64,000 nucleotides of DNA from Mesocentrotus franciscanus (taxonomy: Eukaryota > Echinodermata > Echinoidea > Camarodonta > Strongylocentrotidae): positions 20,357,804 through 20,421,803 of the forward strand of contig CP137668.1 of NCBI GenBank assembly GCA_037976565.1, read 5' to 3'. Positions 24,825 to 36,781 of this stretch are shown in pieces; position 1 is the first letter of the stretch, and the number at the start of each line of letters is the position of its first letter. Below the pieces are notes generated by a model. The model worked only from the letters and a program-made list of their open reading frames with translations. It did not search any database and was not told the DNA's origin. A program made the position numbers and the translations under genes.

Positions 24825-25040
24825 TTGAGGCACAATATCTCAGTTGTAGAGCAGTGGTCTCGTAACCAGGAGGTCCCAGGTCCGAAACCGATTCGATGCG
24901 CTAGTGCCCTTTGGTAAGGCATTAATCCTAATTACCAAGTCTCACGGAGAGGACTTAAAGCCATAGGTCCCCTGGTTGCTTACTTACAAGCATACACATG
25001 GTTTCTTAGCAGTCAAGTAAAACAAACAAACCAACCAACA
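24825..25040 (+). mobile_element. tRNA-derived SINE (GTCTCGTAACC type)
   Basis: The head is tRNA-like, with an A-box-like CTCAGTTGTAGAGCAGTGG and a B-box-like GGTCCGAAACC. A body with GTGCCCTTTGGTAAGGC and GGTCCCCTGGTTGC follows, ending in an A/C-rich tail (AAACAAACAAACCAACC). The degenerate B box and 200-bp body rule out a working tRNA gene. Downstream A-rich DNA to about 25258 may be an extended tail. Confidence 0.7.
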
Positions 25041-26089
25041 TTTGTACATTGCATTGAAAATTTACCCAGGAATGGTGAGCGACCATGTAGCTCTAACCAA
25101 AAAATCCAAAAGAGCCCTGGAAAATTGAATTAGACTAGTGATAAAGAACAAATCAATAATAACAAACAAACAACAACTAAAAATTAAAGCATAAAAACAC
25201 AAAAAACGACAAAATAAATATATAAAAAGGAAAAAACAAAACAAACAAAACAACAACAATGAATTGCTGTAAAAATCAATTTGATTCTTAAGATAAATCT
25301 TGTTCTATTGCAAATCCCAAAGCAATGTTATACTGATTGAATACACAATTTTAGAGAATGTGCTACATTTCAGGTGCAGGACTTTTCCATGTTTGTGCTG
25401 AAATTTATTCACTTGAAAATGAATGTGATAGACCATGAAGAATGAATACCTGGTACTGGTAGTGCATTTCATAGAACGTTTATTGTAAATGATACAAGCA
25501 CACATACATTTTATTATTGTACATTTATATTGTAAATCAAGTAATCAACCATAAATGAGATCACATCTCAAATTCATTGAAGTAAATTACCCTGAATGAC
25601 TAATTTATGCACAGTTAACCTCCCTCATGTTAAAGACTTGTACCCCAGGCTGCCCAGTAATTTTATGTACACTCTCTGCATTGACTGTAACAGGATTCCC
25701 TCATATTGGATCTGGACTGAAAGACTATACCCAGGAAGCACATGGTATAGTGTTGCCTGAGTTCATTCAGGCTTGCAAGCAAGTGGCCTAACAAAAGTAG
25801 TTCCGGCTGGTGTTAACCTCTCATTTCATGAACTCTGTAAATACCCAGTGGTAAAACTCTTTCTAGAACTAGAAGTATGCCAGAATCATGAAAAGTGAGA
25901 ACCCATGATACAAATTTATACGATATGCATGTACCTGTACATGTATGTAAAATTGTACAATGTTTTTATTTGACCAATTCTCTTGCATGTGGACATAAAG
26001 TACAGCATAAAAGGTTAACATCGATTATGGGTTGGAATTTACAGTGTCAGACTGCTGAGACTAGGATGGCCCAGATTTTGTTTTGTTTC

Positions 26090-26275
26090 TTCTTCTTCCT
26101 TCTTTTCTTCCTTCCTTCCTTTCTTTCTTTCTACCTTCTACCTTATTCTCTTTCTTTCTTTCCTTCTTCTTCTCCCTTTCTTCCTTCCTTCCTTCCTTCT
26201 TTCTGAATTTCTTTCTTTTTTAATTTCCTTTCTCCCCCTTTTTCCTTCTTGTTTCTTTCTGTCTTTCTCTCCTTC
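26090..26275. repeat. Polypyrimidine (CTTC/CTTT)n tract
   Basis: About 185 bp of nearly pure C/T on the plus strand made of CTTC, CTTT and CCTT words. Open frames across it are low-complexity. Confidence 0.9.
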
Positions 26276-26473
26276 TGTTGTACATTGTATTAGACTTACA
26301 TGTAGGTCATGTTTGGTGTATTTGGCACTTAGAAATGTAGTCTCCTTTGTAGACATTTTCATATGGAATCCATGTAGTTCTTGTGAGATAAGCTGCTTTT
26401 ATTTATCTAATGTGTGTAATGAGCATTACCTTATTGTTAGATGCTAGCCAATGATTAGGTCTGTTTATCTTTA

Positions 26474-27300
26474 CCGGTGTGTTGGCTCAGTCAGTAGAGC
26501 GTCCGCCTCACAACCGGGAGGTCGTGGGTTCGAACTCCGGCTGCGTCATACCAAAAGACGTTAAAAGATGGGAGTTGCTGCTACCTTGTTTGGCGTTCAA
26601 CAATAAGGGGATAGAGCAATGTCGATCTGGCGCTGCTCAGTGGCAAAAAGAATTTCCATTTTCGGTTTAATAAAATTTGTAGTAGGGCTGCGACGAGTAG
26701 TCGAATACTCGAATACTCGCACTGTTGACAGCTACTCGAGTACGATTTCTCGTACTCGAATACTCGGCCGCCATTTTTTTTTTTCCCGATCACCTGGCTC
26801 TGTCCAGGCCGACGGTCACCCGTGCCAGAAGAGCACTGGCAGGGGTAAAAATGTTTCCCAGCTCAATCATACACAGGGTGTCACTGTCAACTCACCACTC
26901 AGAAACTGGGACCAAATCTCCGGATTTCTGTTTGGACTCGGAGGAATATTTGTCTGTCATCTTTAGTTTTAAAATAACATAGTTTCAATTATTTGTCAAA
27001 AATTCAAAAGCACAAATAGGCGCTTTCAACAGCAACTTGAAGTAAAATCGCGGGGGTTTTCAGAGACGAACCTTCGTACTGTTCGTAGTATGGTGTTGGC
27101 AAAAAAACAACAAAAAAATGAAAAATTCAAAAATTCAAAAAAATTCAAAAAATTCAAAAAAATTCAAAAAAAAACATGGCATCCGAGTATTCGAGTATTC
27201 GCGGGCAAGGCTGGGAGTGTACTCGAGTACCTCATTACACGGTTATGCACAGCCCTAATTTGTAGTGGACTAAAAGGTTATTATTATTATTATTATTACT
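26474..27300 (+). mobile_element. tRNA-derived SINE, copy 1, interrupted by a hAT element
   Basis: The head has A box TGGCTCAGTCAGTAGAGCG and B box GGTTCGAACTCC, followed by a body with CCAAAAGACGTTAAAAGATG and a 3' end TTAATAAAATTTGTAGTGGAC plus (TTA)n. The element is split at 26682 by a hAT insertion; the tail resumes at 27266. Compared with copy 2 (39217) it lacks about 25 bp near 26643. Confidence 0.85.
26683..27257. mobile_element. Non-autonomous hAT element, copy A (575 bp)
   Basis: Ends TAGGGCTG...CAGCCCTA, with a perfect 8-bp target duplication ATTTGTAG (26675-26682 and 27258-27265) inside the SINE 3' end. Subterminal CGAATACTCG/CGAGTATTCG words occur at both ends, and AAAATTCAAA tandem repeats near 27110-27172. 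The interior is closely similar to the element at 58542. No intact transposase. Confidence 0.9.
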
Positions 27301-29263
27301 TGAGTTAATTCAGGTGTGGGTCTTTCAGTTGCTAGAAACTGCTCAGCACGACTTCATGAAAGAAATTTGGGCTTTGCTGAATTCAAACTGCTGTCTGATG
27401 ATTGAACTTGACTAAACAGATCACATTGAAGTGATTGAACTACTTATGACATAGATAACTTTACACTCAACCAGGCCATAAACAATAACAATTTATTCTG
27501 GAATAAATTTCGACCTAGAATAATTGAAATCTTGGGTCAAAGGTTCCAGACAATACTATGATGGTTCTGCTGATCAATAGCCAGTGCAAGAAAAGAGGGA
27601 TCAATGAATTTGCTATGCACATTGTTTCATAGTTTTATTGCTCAGCCCTTGGTGAACCCATTATGAAATAGTAATTTCCTTGCTATTTTTTACTCCAGGA
27701 GCTGTAAGATTTTACTTTATTTAGGGCTGAAAATCAGAATCTTACCTATCCTGCATGTTGTAACTATTCTTTTTCTACTATGTTAGTAAGTTAGTAAGTG
27801 AACCGGTAACATTGTTGAAGGTTGGTGAAAAAAACTGCGCAATTTTTGTATGAAATGTTACTTAATATATGCCTTCTACTGTACTAACTCTCTGACATGC
27901 AACAAATCCTGAAAAAAACTCTCAAACCACAAAGATATTTATGGTTTTCTCTGAAGGCGTCACTGTGCGACACCCTCTAACAGTAAAATCTCCCAACCAA
28001 TTTTTTTGAATTTTCCCAACCATTTTTCCATGAAAATAAGACATACATGTAAAACAGGCTTTAAAAAATCTTTCAACACTTAAATGTTTGGAATGGTATA
28101 TAGAGCCAATTCATTGCTTTGTGACGATTTACATTCACCTAAAATTAAATTAAATTATAATAATACAGTTAGGAGAATTCAGGAATCGATCAGATCAGTT
28201 TCCCAATTTTTATCTTTAATAATGGTCCGTCTTCACTCAAACTTTCAGATTATCTTTAATTGTACATCTAGCAATGAAGTCACTACCTTAGCACCATTTT
28301 CTCTCATCTGAACAATGTTACCAAGTCCCTTTTAATAGTCTGAATTTTGTAGACTACCATGGGCCTTGGTGTTACAATGGGTCAAGAAGACCCTTAGTAA
28401 CTGCAGTGCATGCACTGTGTGTGTGTGTGTGAGCCTGCAGTGTTATGTACGTTTACATATGGTTCTATACAATAAGTGTTCGAGAGTTGAGAATAAAGCA
28501 GATTGCTGTACTGCGAAGCACGTGGGTCCTGTGCATTATGCTATGATCTTATCACCCTTGAACGTGAGTACATGGTTATGTGACTATATTTTTGATAATG
28601 ATATTTGTGTTTCATAGATATTAGTGTTTCATAGATATTACTTAGTTACTCTCTCATTGTCGGACACAAATCCTGTGGCTTAGCTTTAGATGTACCTCCT
28701 TTCTAGCCAGTGTAGACGATGTATGTATGTCAACCATTTTACTCTGCTTGTTGTATGTATGTATGTGTGGCCTACATGCATGTACATGCCCATTGTAGTT
28801 TGTACTGGTGGTGAGCCTTACTGACTCTATATCGTACATGTAATTCAAACTTGAAGCGACTTGTTTTTTCTTCCTGAAACAAGCAATAGGGACAAATAGT
28901 TGCAATAAATGCACACTCCCTAACCTAACCCTTTTCATTTGGTTGCTGGTCAGTGCAGATGGGACATCGAGAAGTATCTACAAGAACAAGAAATTTTATT
29001 TCAACATGCGAATTACATGCATGTTCTGTACATGTAGGTTTCAAATATACTGTATGTAGAGTACACATACTTTTTTGTACATGTATAAGCCTTATATTTC
29101 TGAGAGATCTGATGAACTTGTATATAATTTGTTTGCATCCATTGTCGCAGCCCAGAGACATGTTTTTAAATTACTCATTTAGTTTCAACTGTAAGCAGCG
29201 ATTTTCATCCTTTTGTTTTCAGTCATGGCACCCTTTTAAGAAATAAAAGTTTAGCATCCTATA

Positions 29264-29412
29264 GTATACAAATAATGAATGCTTACATGTACATGTATGA
29301 GTTCAATAGTGCGAATATTTTCATGAGTTGAATAGAATTAGCGTTATCTTTCAACGAATGAAAATATTTGCACTATTGAACGATTGAAAAACATTCATTA
29401 TTTGTTTTATAC
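29264..29412. mobile_element. Small palindromic MITE-like element
   Basis: CAAATAATGAATG and GTTCAATAGTGCGAATATTT near the left recur inverted at the right, ending TTTTATAC at 29412. The whole 149 bp is an imperfect inverted repeat. No target duplication recognised. Confidence 0.55.
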
Positions 29413-31005
29413 AACATCTTTCAACAAATTATGCTTTGCTAAGTTTGCTTTTTATATTAAAGATAAATTAAAGCATGCGCAGTGCAAACTACATGTAGTC
29501 TGCACTCTGCACTCTGCAACAGTATCTAAATGAACTTTGTACTATGGATGAGACTAGGTGGGTGTGCATGTACATTATGTTGACCTCCAACTGATAACCT
29601 AGGAAATTACAGACACCAAAGGCCATCTTATCACTGTCTAGCCTTATCCAAGTCATGCTAGTGAATTACTTTACTCCCCCCCCCCATCTGACTTTTAGAA
29701 ACGTGTAGGGCCTACAGCCCTACAGTCATGTAGACTTACATTTACACTTTTGTAGAGCTCATGAGACAAACTTGTTGTAGACCCTTTATAATGTTTAACA
29801 CGTATTTGATCAATGTCAATGGATTTTATAAGCACATGCCAAAATTGAAGATCTGCACCTGTAAGTCTACTATTTAAACATGTTTTATAGACCGACTGTC
29901 AAAGGTATGTACAGTTGTACATGTACAAACTACATGTGTGTAGATTATGTTCAATTCATCGGCTTTACTCTAGCAAACCCGAAGGACCAACTTAATAAAG
30001 CTGTACGTTGCTTTTATCTTTTTCTTTGAGACTTTCATCCCCTACATGTACAGTACATGTATACATGCATGTAACTCATGTTTCTCCACAACATACATGT
30101 AGCCTAGATTATTAGTTGTATCCTGCAAAACACCCGTTTAATGTATTGTCTGGGACCAGGCTATCAGGCTATTCAAGTAAAAATCAACTGTATCTATGTT
30201 CCATTGCATAGTCTTATCAAAAGCAGACTTGGTTGTAGTATAAAAGTAAATGGTAGTGAAGAAGTGTACAGATACTTTTTTTCTGGACATTTCCTGAGAA
30301 TCATTGCTGTATACTACATGCTGTAGAAGCTGGTAGGCTGTCATGTATGTGTACATAGAGATTAAGCAGTCTGTAGGATGAGAAGAGTGCACTAAACTCC
30401 ATTGGAGTCTATTTATAGACTACATTCTCACTAGGCTGAGTGCATTCAGATAGACATGTACTGTATGATGGTAGGCCTATTGGTATGCATTCCAGTGTAT
30501 CTGCTTGTGAATGTGTGTATTACGTGTAGGACTAAGGTGGGCGTGTGTGCTTGTGTCTTTGTATGGGATCTTTTCGGCACATGTGGTTAGGCCTGGTAAG
30601 ATATTACTTTGCTTTATTATTATTCATATATACATATAAAGAATGTTTTGACAGACCTGCCTGGTTTGCAGATATTCTTTAATTTCACAATTTGTGTGCA
30701 TTCATTAAAAAACAGACTTATAATGAGCAAATGTTTAGTGCAGAACAACATGTTAGAATGTAACTGCTGTATTAAAGCATGACACTGCATTTGTGATGCA
30801 TAAGCCTACATGGAAGTGTTCAGAGCACACGCATACAATCTGTGTACAGATCTATGTATGAGAGTACATGAAGTACAAAATATAACATGTTTTGCAGTAT
30901 TTATTGAGATTTACCTGCACAAGTCAATATACATGTAGGCCTACATATTTTAGTATGTCTTAAAGATGATAAACTGTGTATGTACAAAGTAGTCCTACAT
31001 GTAAG

Positions 31006-31746
31006 CAGAGCTGCCAAGTACACGTAGTACGGATTTACCGTATTTCGTACGGAAATCAACTTAAAATACGGACGTACGTTTTTTCATGTTAAAATACGGA
31101 AAAAGAAAAAATCAGTTGTGTATAAGTCTATGGGCGTTGCGCGCGCCGTGTCAATTGTGTATTAGTCAATGGGCATGGCTGGTGCGCACTCCGTGCGCTG
31201 AAAGACGTGTGTCGGCTTAGATATCCGTGTGTGTGTTTACTATGCATGTGTGCGGTGCTTCGAGCATGCATCGATTGTCTGCGTGTGGGACTGAAGTGGA
31301 ATCGGTGCTGCAACTTGCCAATATGCGTACACGTGTGTATGTGTACGTGATGTGTACGTGTGTGTGTACTAATTGTGCATGCGATGTGACTATACGAGTC
31401 GAGTTAGAACTGAAATGAAGGACATTTGCAGAAAAGACTGAACGAATTGTCCGGTCTGACGATAATGAATGTTCATTTGATAAGCTACATGTTTGTGTAG
31501 ATCTACTTCTAAGGGTTTTTTTTTTGAAAGGGCAAATTTTTAATGTGTTACTGTTATGTCCATTGTGCAGTGCTTAGGCCTTAGTTGTTTACGTGTGGGA
31601 CGGAAATGTAATAGGCCTAAGTGATCGAACATTGCTGATATGCATGCATATTTTTTTCACGCGGAAAAAATACGGATTTTTGGGTCAAAATACTGATTTT
31701 GGGGGATAAGAATACTGAAAATGCAAAATACAACTTGGCAGCTCTG
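31006..31746. mobile_element. TIR element (CAGAGCTGCCAAGT) with 6-bp target duplication
   Basis: The left end CAGAGCTGCCAAGT pairs with right ACTTGGCAGCTCTG, flanked on both sides by TGTAAG (31000-31005 and 31747-31752). AATACGG words cluster near both ends. Length is 741 bp, without a transposase. The tip and duplication length agree with the 3.2-kb element at 18813. Confidence 0.7.
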
Positions 31747-32391
31747 TGTAAGGTTGTATGGAGTTTTTGCTTTGAAGAATTGTAGTTTGGAGTAGGAACT
31801 AGGATTACTAGTTCAGGAAATCTACAACATTTGTAAATAATGCTGTAAATGGAAATTATGCATGTATCATCGGTGTGGAGAAAATACTTGAAACACTCAC
31901 TCACAAGTTTCAAAACATATTAGATATTTTTACATCCTGACTGAAGATGATTTACAATGTACATGTAGTACAAGTCAACATGAGTAGGTCTACATACTCC
32001 ATTGTGCACTTCATTGATTGTTTGAGTGATTAATCATTAATTTAAGTGTTCAGAAATCAGAATACATGGTTGCTATAGAGAAAACAAAACCAAAGTATTT
32101 GCTATTTTGTTGATTTATGATTGAGTAGTTGTATGCAGAGGATTTACATGTACATGTACATTACTTATTTCCAAATCTGGTAATTGAAAAAAAAATGTAG
32201 AATACACTGAAAGTAGAGAGAGAGAGAGAAGCAAAGTATGCGTCATTGAAAAATATAATGTAAGACTTTAGAAAATGCCATTTCTAAATCTTAACGATTG
32301 ATATACTATTGTTACAAGTATGACAATCTGTTGGGTGGTGGCATTCCCTGTGGGGGATACATGGGAGCAGAGCATGGTTGAGTTCTTCAGT

Positions 32392-32698
32392 ATACACCTT
32401 TTCACGGTTAAGGGCGCCATCTTAATTTAAGATAAACAAACCATTGACCTCTAGAGGTCAGGGGTTTACGCGTAAATATGATAGTGCCCATGCAAAAATG
32501 ATGTGAGCGCACAGCGCAGGCAGTGATGTCATCAATGTTTTCAGATGCCTGCGCTGTGCGCTCACATCATATTTGCATGGGCGCTATCTTAATTACGCGT
32601 AAACCCCTGACCTCTAGAGGTCAATGGTTAGTTTATCTTAAATTAAGATGGCGCCCATGTCTGAGCATGCGCACTTTTGTAACCGTGAAAAGGTGTAT
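32392..32698. mobile_element. Long palindromic MITE (307 bp)
   Basis: ATACACCTTTTCACGGTTA at the left is matched by its inverse at the right end. The arms run to the centre, sharing TTAATTTAAGATAAAC, TTGACCTCTAGAGGTCA and GAGCGCACAGCGCAGGCA. The right arm has about 24 extra bases (CTGAGCATGCGC...). It would fold into a near-complete hairpin. No clear target duplication. Confidence 0.75.
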
Positions 32699-34035
32699 TC
32701 TCAAAGCTTTGGAATTATATAACTGAAGAAATGATACATCACCATTGAAATTTTCACTTTTCTACTAAAATTGAAGAAAAAATGACAAATAATTACCAAT
32801 TATTACAAAAATATGTAACACTTTTCGAATGCTGTATTTTTTAATAGAGATGTAAAAATAGTACCTACTCATTGAAAAGAAAAGAAAACAAACAAACAAG
32901 GAGTATCCTAAAAATTACACAGATATCTTGCTATTCATCTGTTTTGAGCTAGAAGGGTGTCACATACATGTACAGTGTACTTCATACTGTAACGGTTGAG
33001 ACAGAGTTAATGCCCTCCAAGCTCCAAACAGATGATTTCTTGTCACAAGACATTTGGATAGTGTACATTGTACATGCATGTACATGAGTAATGATGTTAT
33101 GTGTAGACTGCTGCATCATGGTAGAGCATTACTTACATACATGCACATTAATTAATGTGAAGGCTGATGTGATGTTCGTGAGACCCGTTTCCATTGTCAG
33201 TCACATCCTGTAACAATGATTCATCCCGAGAGTGGAGTTGAAACAATAAGCTGATAATAATGTACTTCAAGGCCCTACTTCATATCACATACACTAGTGT
33301 GGTGTAGTTGATGGAAGATGCTAAATATACATGTACAGTATATGATCATATGTGAGGTGCACCCCAGCTTATCCCTGTTATGAAGATGCACCACCAAATG
33401 GAATTGCAACATACAACCTGTAATTAGTAACTAGTTACTCTGTAAAATTTGTAGCTTGTGAATGTAAATGTGATACATGATGATAAGATGAAAAGAAAGA
33501 CATCTTGTTTCATAGGGTTTTTACTATTTTGAAAATCATACAGTGGGAAATGTTGGCTTTTAACTCATATTCAATTATTGTTGTGTACATTGATATTGTG
33601 TAAGTATATGACATGTACATCCTGCAAGCTACTGAAATATATTTATATTATTAATTGTTCCTATCAGTATTTTTCAGTTTTCATATCCTGTTGTTGCCAA
33701 TAGAACTGAAATCAATTGAGATTTGAAAGAAACATGTTGGACAGAAACAGCAGCAATCCTAGTGTACTATACATTTAATCATTCATGCAATTTGTTGGAT
33801 TTAACAGGCATTGATCAGGTTTAGTATGCTTTTAGAATTTGGGGAACATGTCTAGCTTTGAGCACATCCTATTGTTCTTATTCACAGATATCCCTGTGTG
33901 TCAAGATTTATTCACCCAGTGCATTTACCGGTATGTGATGAAAAATTATGATAATGTCTTCTCTCCTTAGCCCTTTTTCAGTAGTCTAATCTCTCTTTTC
34001 TTATTTGTTTTTTCTTCTTCATCTGTATCATACAG

Positions 34036-34204
34036 GGTGTTACAAAAAAGACTACCTTGAATCCCAATGCTAAGGCATTCCAGAGTCCAAAGACTCCAAC
34101 AGGCTCGGTGAATTCAGATACAGGTGACGGTTCACAGGACTGGGCAGACCATGATAGTGGAATCTCAGTTGCCTCCTCTCCCCAGGTAGCAATGAAATCA
34201 CAGG
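34036..34204 (+). CDS. LARP4: LARP4 exon 2 (PAM2 motif)
   Basis: Acceptor CATACAG|GGT, donor CAGG|GTAAGT; it enters in phase 0 and leaves in phase 1. It encodes residues 20-75 plus one base. Residues 27-35 read LNPNAKAFQ, encoded at 34057-34083. This is the PAM2 motif, which in LARP4 proteins binds the MLLE domain of poly(A)-binding protein. The spacing L-N-x-x-A-x-x-F is canonical. The rest is polar and probably disordered. A second donor-like CAG|GTAGCA at 34185 would end in phase 0 and break the frame with exon 3, so I rejected it. Confidence 0.9.
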
Positions 34205-34246
34205 GTAAGTAAAGAACATTAGCCGTTGTACTTGTTGACAGTTTTG

Positions 34247-34345
34247 TTGTCATCATCATTATCATCATCATCATCATTATCATCATCACATTATCATCAT
34301 CATCATCATTATCATCATCACATTATCATCATCATCATCATTTCC
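34247..34345. repeat. (ATC)n microsatellite in intron 2
   Basis: Tandem ATC/ATT triplets with an internal ~32-bp period (ATTATCATCATC...CATCAC) about 45 bp past exon 2. The minus strand gives a poly-Met/Ile open frame that is an artefact. Confidence 0.9.
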
Positions 34346-36742
34346 CAGCCTGAGCCATAACAATTGGTCAAAATCAAAATCCTTGGTCCATTTTTTTTTT
34401 ACAAAGATAAATTAGCAGTTAGTATTTATAAAAATGCATTAATCTCCAGGGTTGGCATGTTTAAAACAATGCATTTTTTTAACGCATTGCTCAACAGGTT
34501 TTAAATCGCCTATTTTTTTTTTAACATAAAAAACATGAATAAAACACCCCATAGACATACAATGTGCAACATGTATGTTATTTTTAAATTCATTAATTTT
34601 TTTCAAAGTGTTATTATTTTCTGGCTTAAATTAGTTAATTTTGCATTCATTTTGGCATGTACTTTAGGCCTAGGATGAATACCAAGTTTCAGTGTCAATT
34701 TCGCCATTTAATATCATGGGACATGCCAATGCAATGTGCAGTGCAGTGCAGTGGCCAGCGGTGTGGCCATGATTGATATGCTACCCACTCAGTTTTACAT
34801 TTGGATATGTACATGTACTGTACCTGTACATGTATTGTTTTCGAGACCTACGAAAATACCTTAAAATTCATTTCTGATGCAGAAATTATTTAATCGTTAA
34901 AAATCGTTAAGAACGACAGTGATGAGCTTTTTCATCATTATGGAAAATATCAAAGGAACGCTGGAAAGATAGTTTTAAGTCATCTCGGGTTCTGATTTAT
35001 GGTAGCACTCGCTCAACTTGGTCCAAATGCCTGACAAAATGAAATTTAAAATGAGTACCAAAACAATTAGAGTATCAAAAAGACAATTATGAGACAGGAT
35101 TACCGTAAGGTGATATTTTGGTTAAGCAATGCTTTGGTGTTTGCAATGGTAAAAATAGACATTCTTACTTTCATTCTTGACGTCTAGCAATCGAGACGAT
35201 TGATCAGGCTTAAACATGCATTCAAACACACAAGTAAAAAGCCACAAAATGCCAGATTAAATACAATCAAAATGAATATCAAAACTACGGGAAAAAACAT
35301 CAGAGACAATTATTTTAACAGGATTACCGTAAATTAATGATTCTTACAATTTACTAAGTGTCAATTAAATTTCCATACCGTTTAAAATCAAAGAATTACT
35401 GTTGTCATTACTTCAACTTTGGGATACGAACTGGCAAGCCATGGCCACATTACGCATGTGAAGACATTGGTAAAAATTGTTTTAAACAATATAAGACATT
35501 TAATACAATAAAAACATGTTTTATCACAACACTGTTTATCTCTTTATCTGGGACAACAGTATAGACTTATCCATAGACTCTGTATGTACCCACAAACTTC
35601 TGATTTATTATAAAATATTGGTAAGAAAACTAAGAATAACGCAACAACATTTCTTAGTGTTATGTAAGTTTAGCATGTTAAAGTCACAGTTTCGGTATAA
35701 TACATGTACCTTGATTAGTATGTGTGCATGCCCCAAGCCTTTAGGCAAGTACATGTACTTTTGAATCGATGCCTAAATTAAAATGAAAAAAGGAGCATTT
35801 GGGCATGATCGAATGGGTGTTTGTGTGTGTGTGTGTGTGGGGGGGGGGATACAATTTACCTTAATACAACATTTCAAAATTATCATTGGTCCCCTTTCAT
35901 TATCAAGATACATGTATGAGTTCTATCCATGAGTTCATTTCAGTGCAGCAAGACAACAAAATTATTTAGTAAACCTGAAATTATATAAAAACAATTTATT
36001 ACTATGCACTTGTACTGGCATATTTAATGTGAGTGGCTTTGTACATGTATGTCAATCCCTAAAATTTATGAGGGAAACAATGAAGATTATGAACATGTAA
36101 AGGACATAAAGAACATACAAGTACCGTATGTGCTTTATAAGTTAGAAGAAAAAAGCAGTAATTACTGGTCTATCCAGGCATTTTCAAATTATTTTTGTTA
36201 TCAAGAAGCCTATGCAGTTCTTAGCTAATGACATGCGGGTAAAACAGTTAATGTCAAGGATCTAAATTTAGCCAAACCTGCTTCAAATTTAGGTTTTGAT
36301 AGCAGCCCCCCCCCCCATCTTCCATTAAAACAAGACAGGAAGTTCAGTAGGCTCCTGCATAATTCATAATAATACTTATCTATTTTTGGAATGTATGACA
36401 TTTGTTTTTTGTGCATGATGCCCTTGCACTCTTCAGTCTGGAAAGACAAGGGTAACAAAAAAATGGGAAAAGGAGTAGGGAAATAAAAGGAGAATGAGAG
36501 ATTTTGATAGCGCAAAGTGTGGAGGGAAGAGGGCCATGTTTACAGAGTCCAGATGGAAGAAGCCTGTCAAGCAATGCTGATGACGTAGATGGTAATAGGG
36601 AAGAGAATAGAGTGAAGTAAACATGTAGCGCTCACATGGATGCTATTCTTAGATCTCGTCTAGTTGATGGAGAGAGGCAGAGGAGATAGAGGGTAGAGAT
36701 GGGGTAGACAGACACAGAGATAATTATAAAAATGTAAAGAGG

Positions 36743-36781
<39 letters not shown>

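Larger units (their letters stand above)
10952..34035 (+). other. LARP4 intron 1 (23.1 kb), repeat-rich
   Basis: Donor GTGAGT, acceptor CATACAG. The intron holds most of the mobile elements listed below. Between them I see no gene or recognisable exon in 13066-15074, 15734-18137, 22233-24084, 25041-26089, 27301-29263, 29413-30999, 31753-32391 and 32699-34035. Those stretches are AT-rich with scattered TACATGTA words and short microsatellites, for example (GT)n near 28414-28431 and (GTAT)n near 28747-28765. Confidence 0.85.

Noticed and set aside
24825..24905. Second tRNA-like head as a functional tRNA
   Set aside because: The B box is degenerate and a SINE body follows.
26474..26560. tRNA gene with good A and B boxes
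   Set aside because: It is followed by a conserved SINE body and 3' tail, and the same structure recurs at 39217.
34185..34187. Alternative donor CAG|GTAGCA in LARP4 exon 2
   Set aside because: It would leave phase 0, whereas exon 3 needs phase 1.
34445..34740. hAT-like left end CAGGGTTGGCATG
   Set aside because: No inverted partner or duplication could be found downstream.
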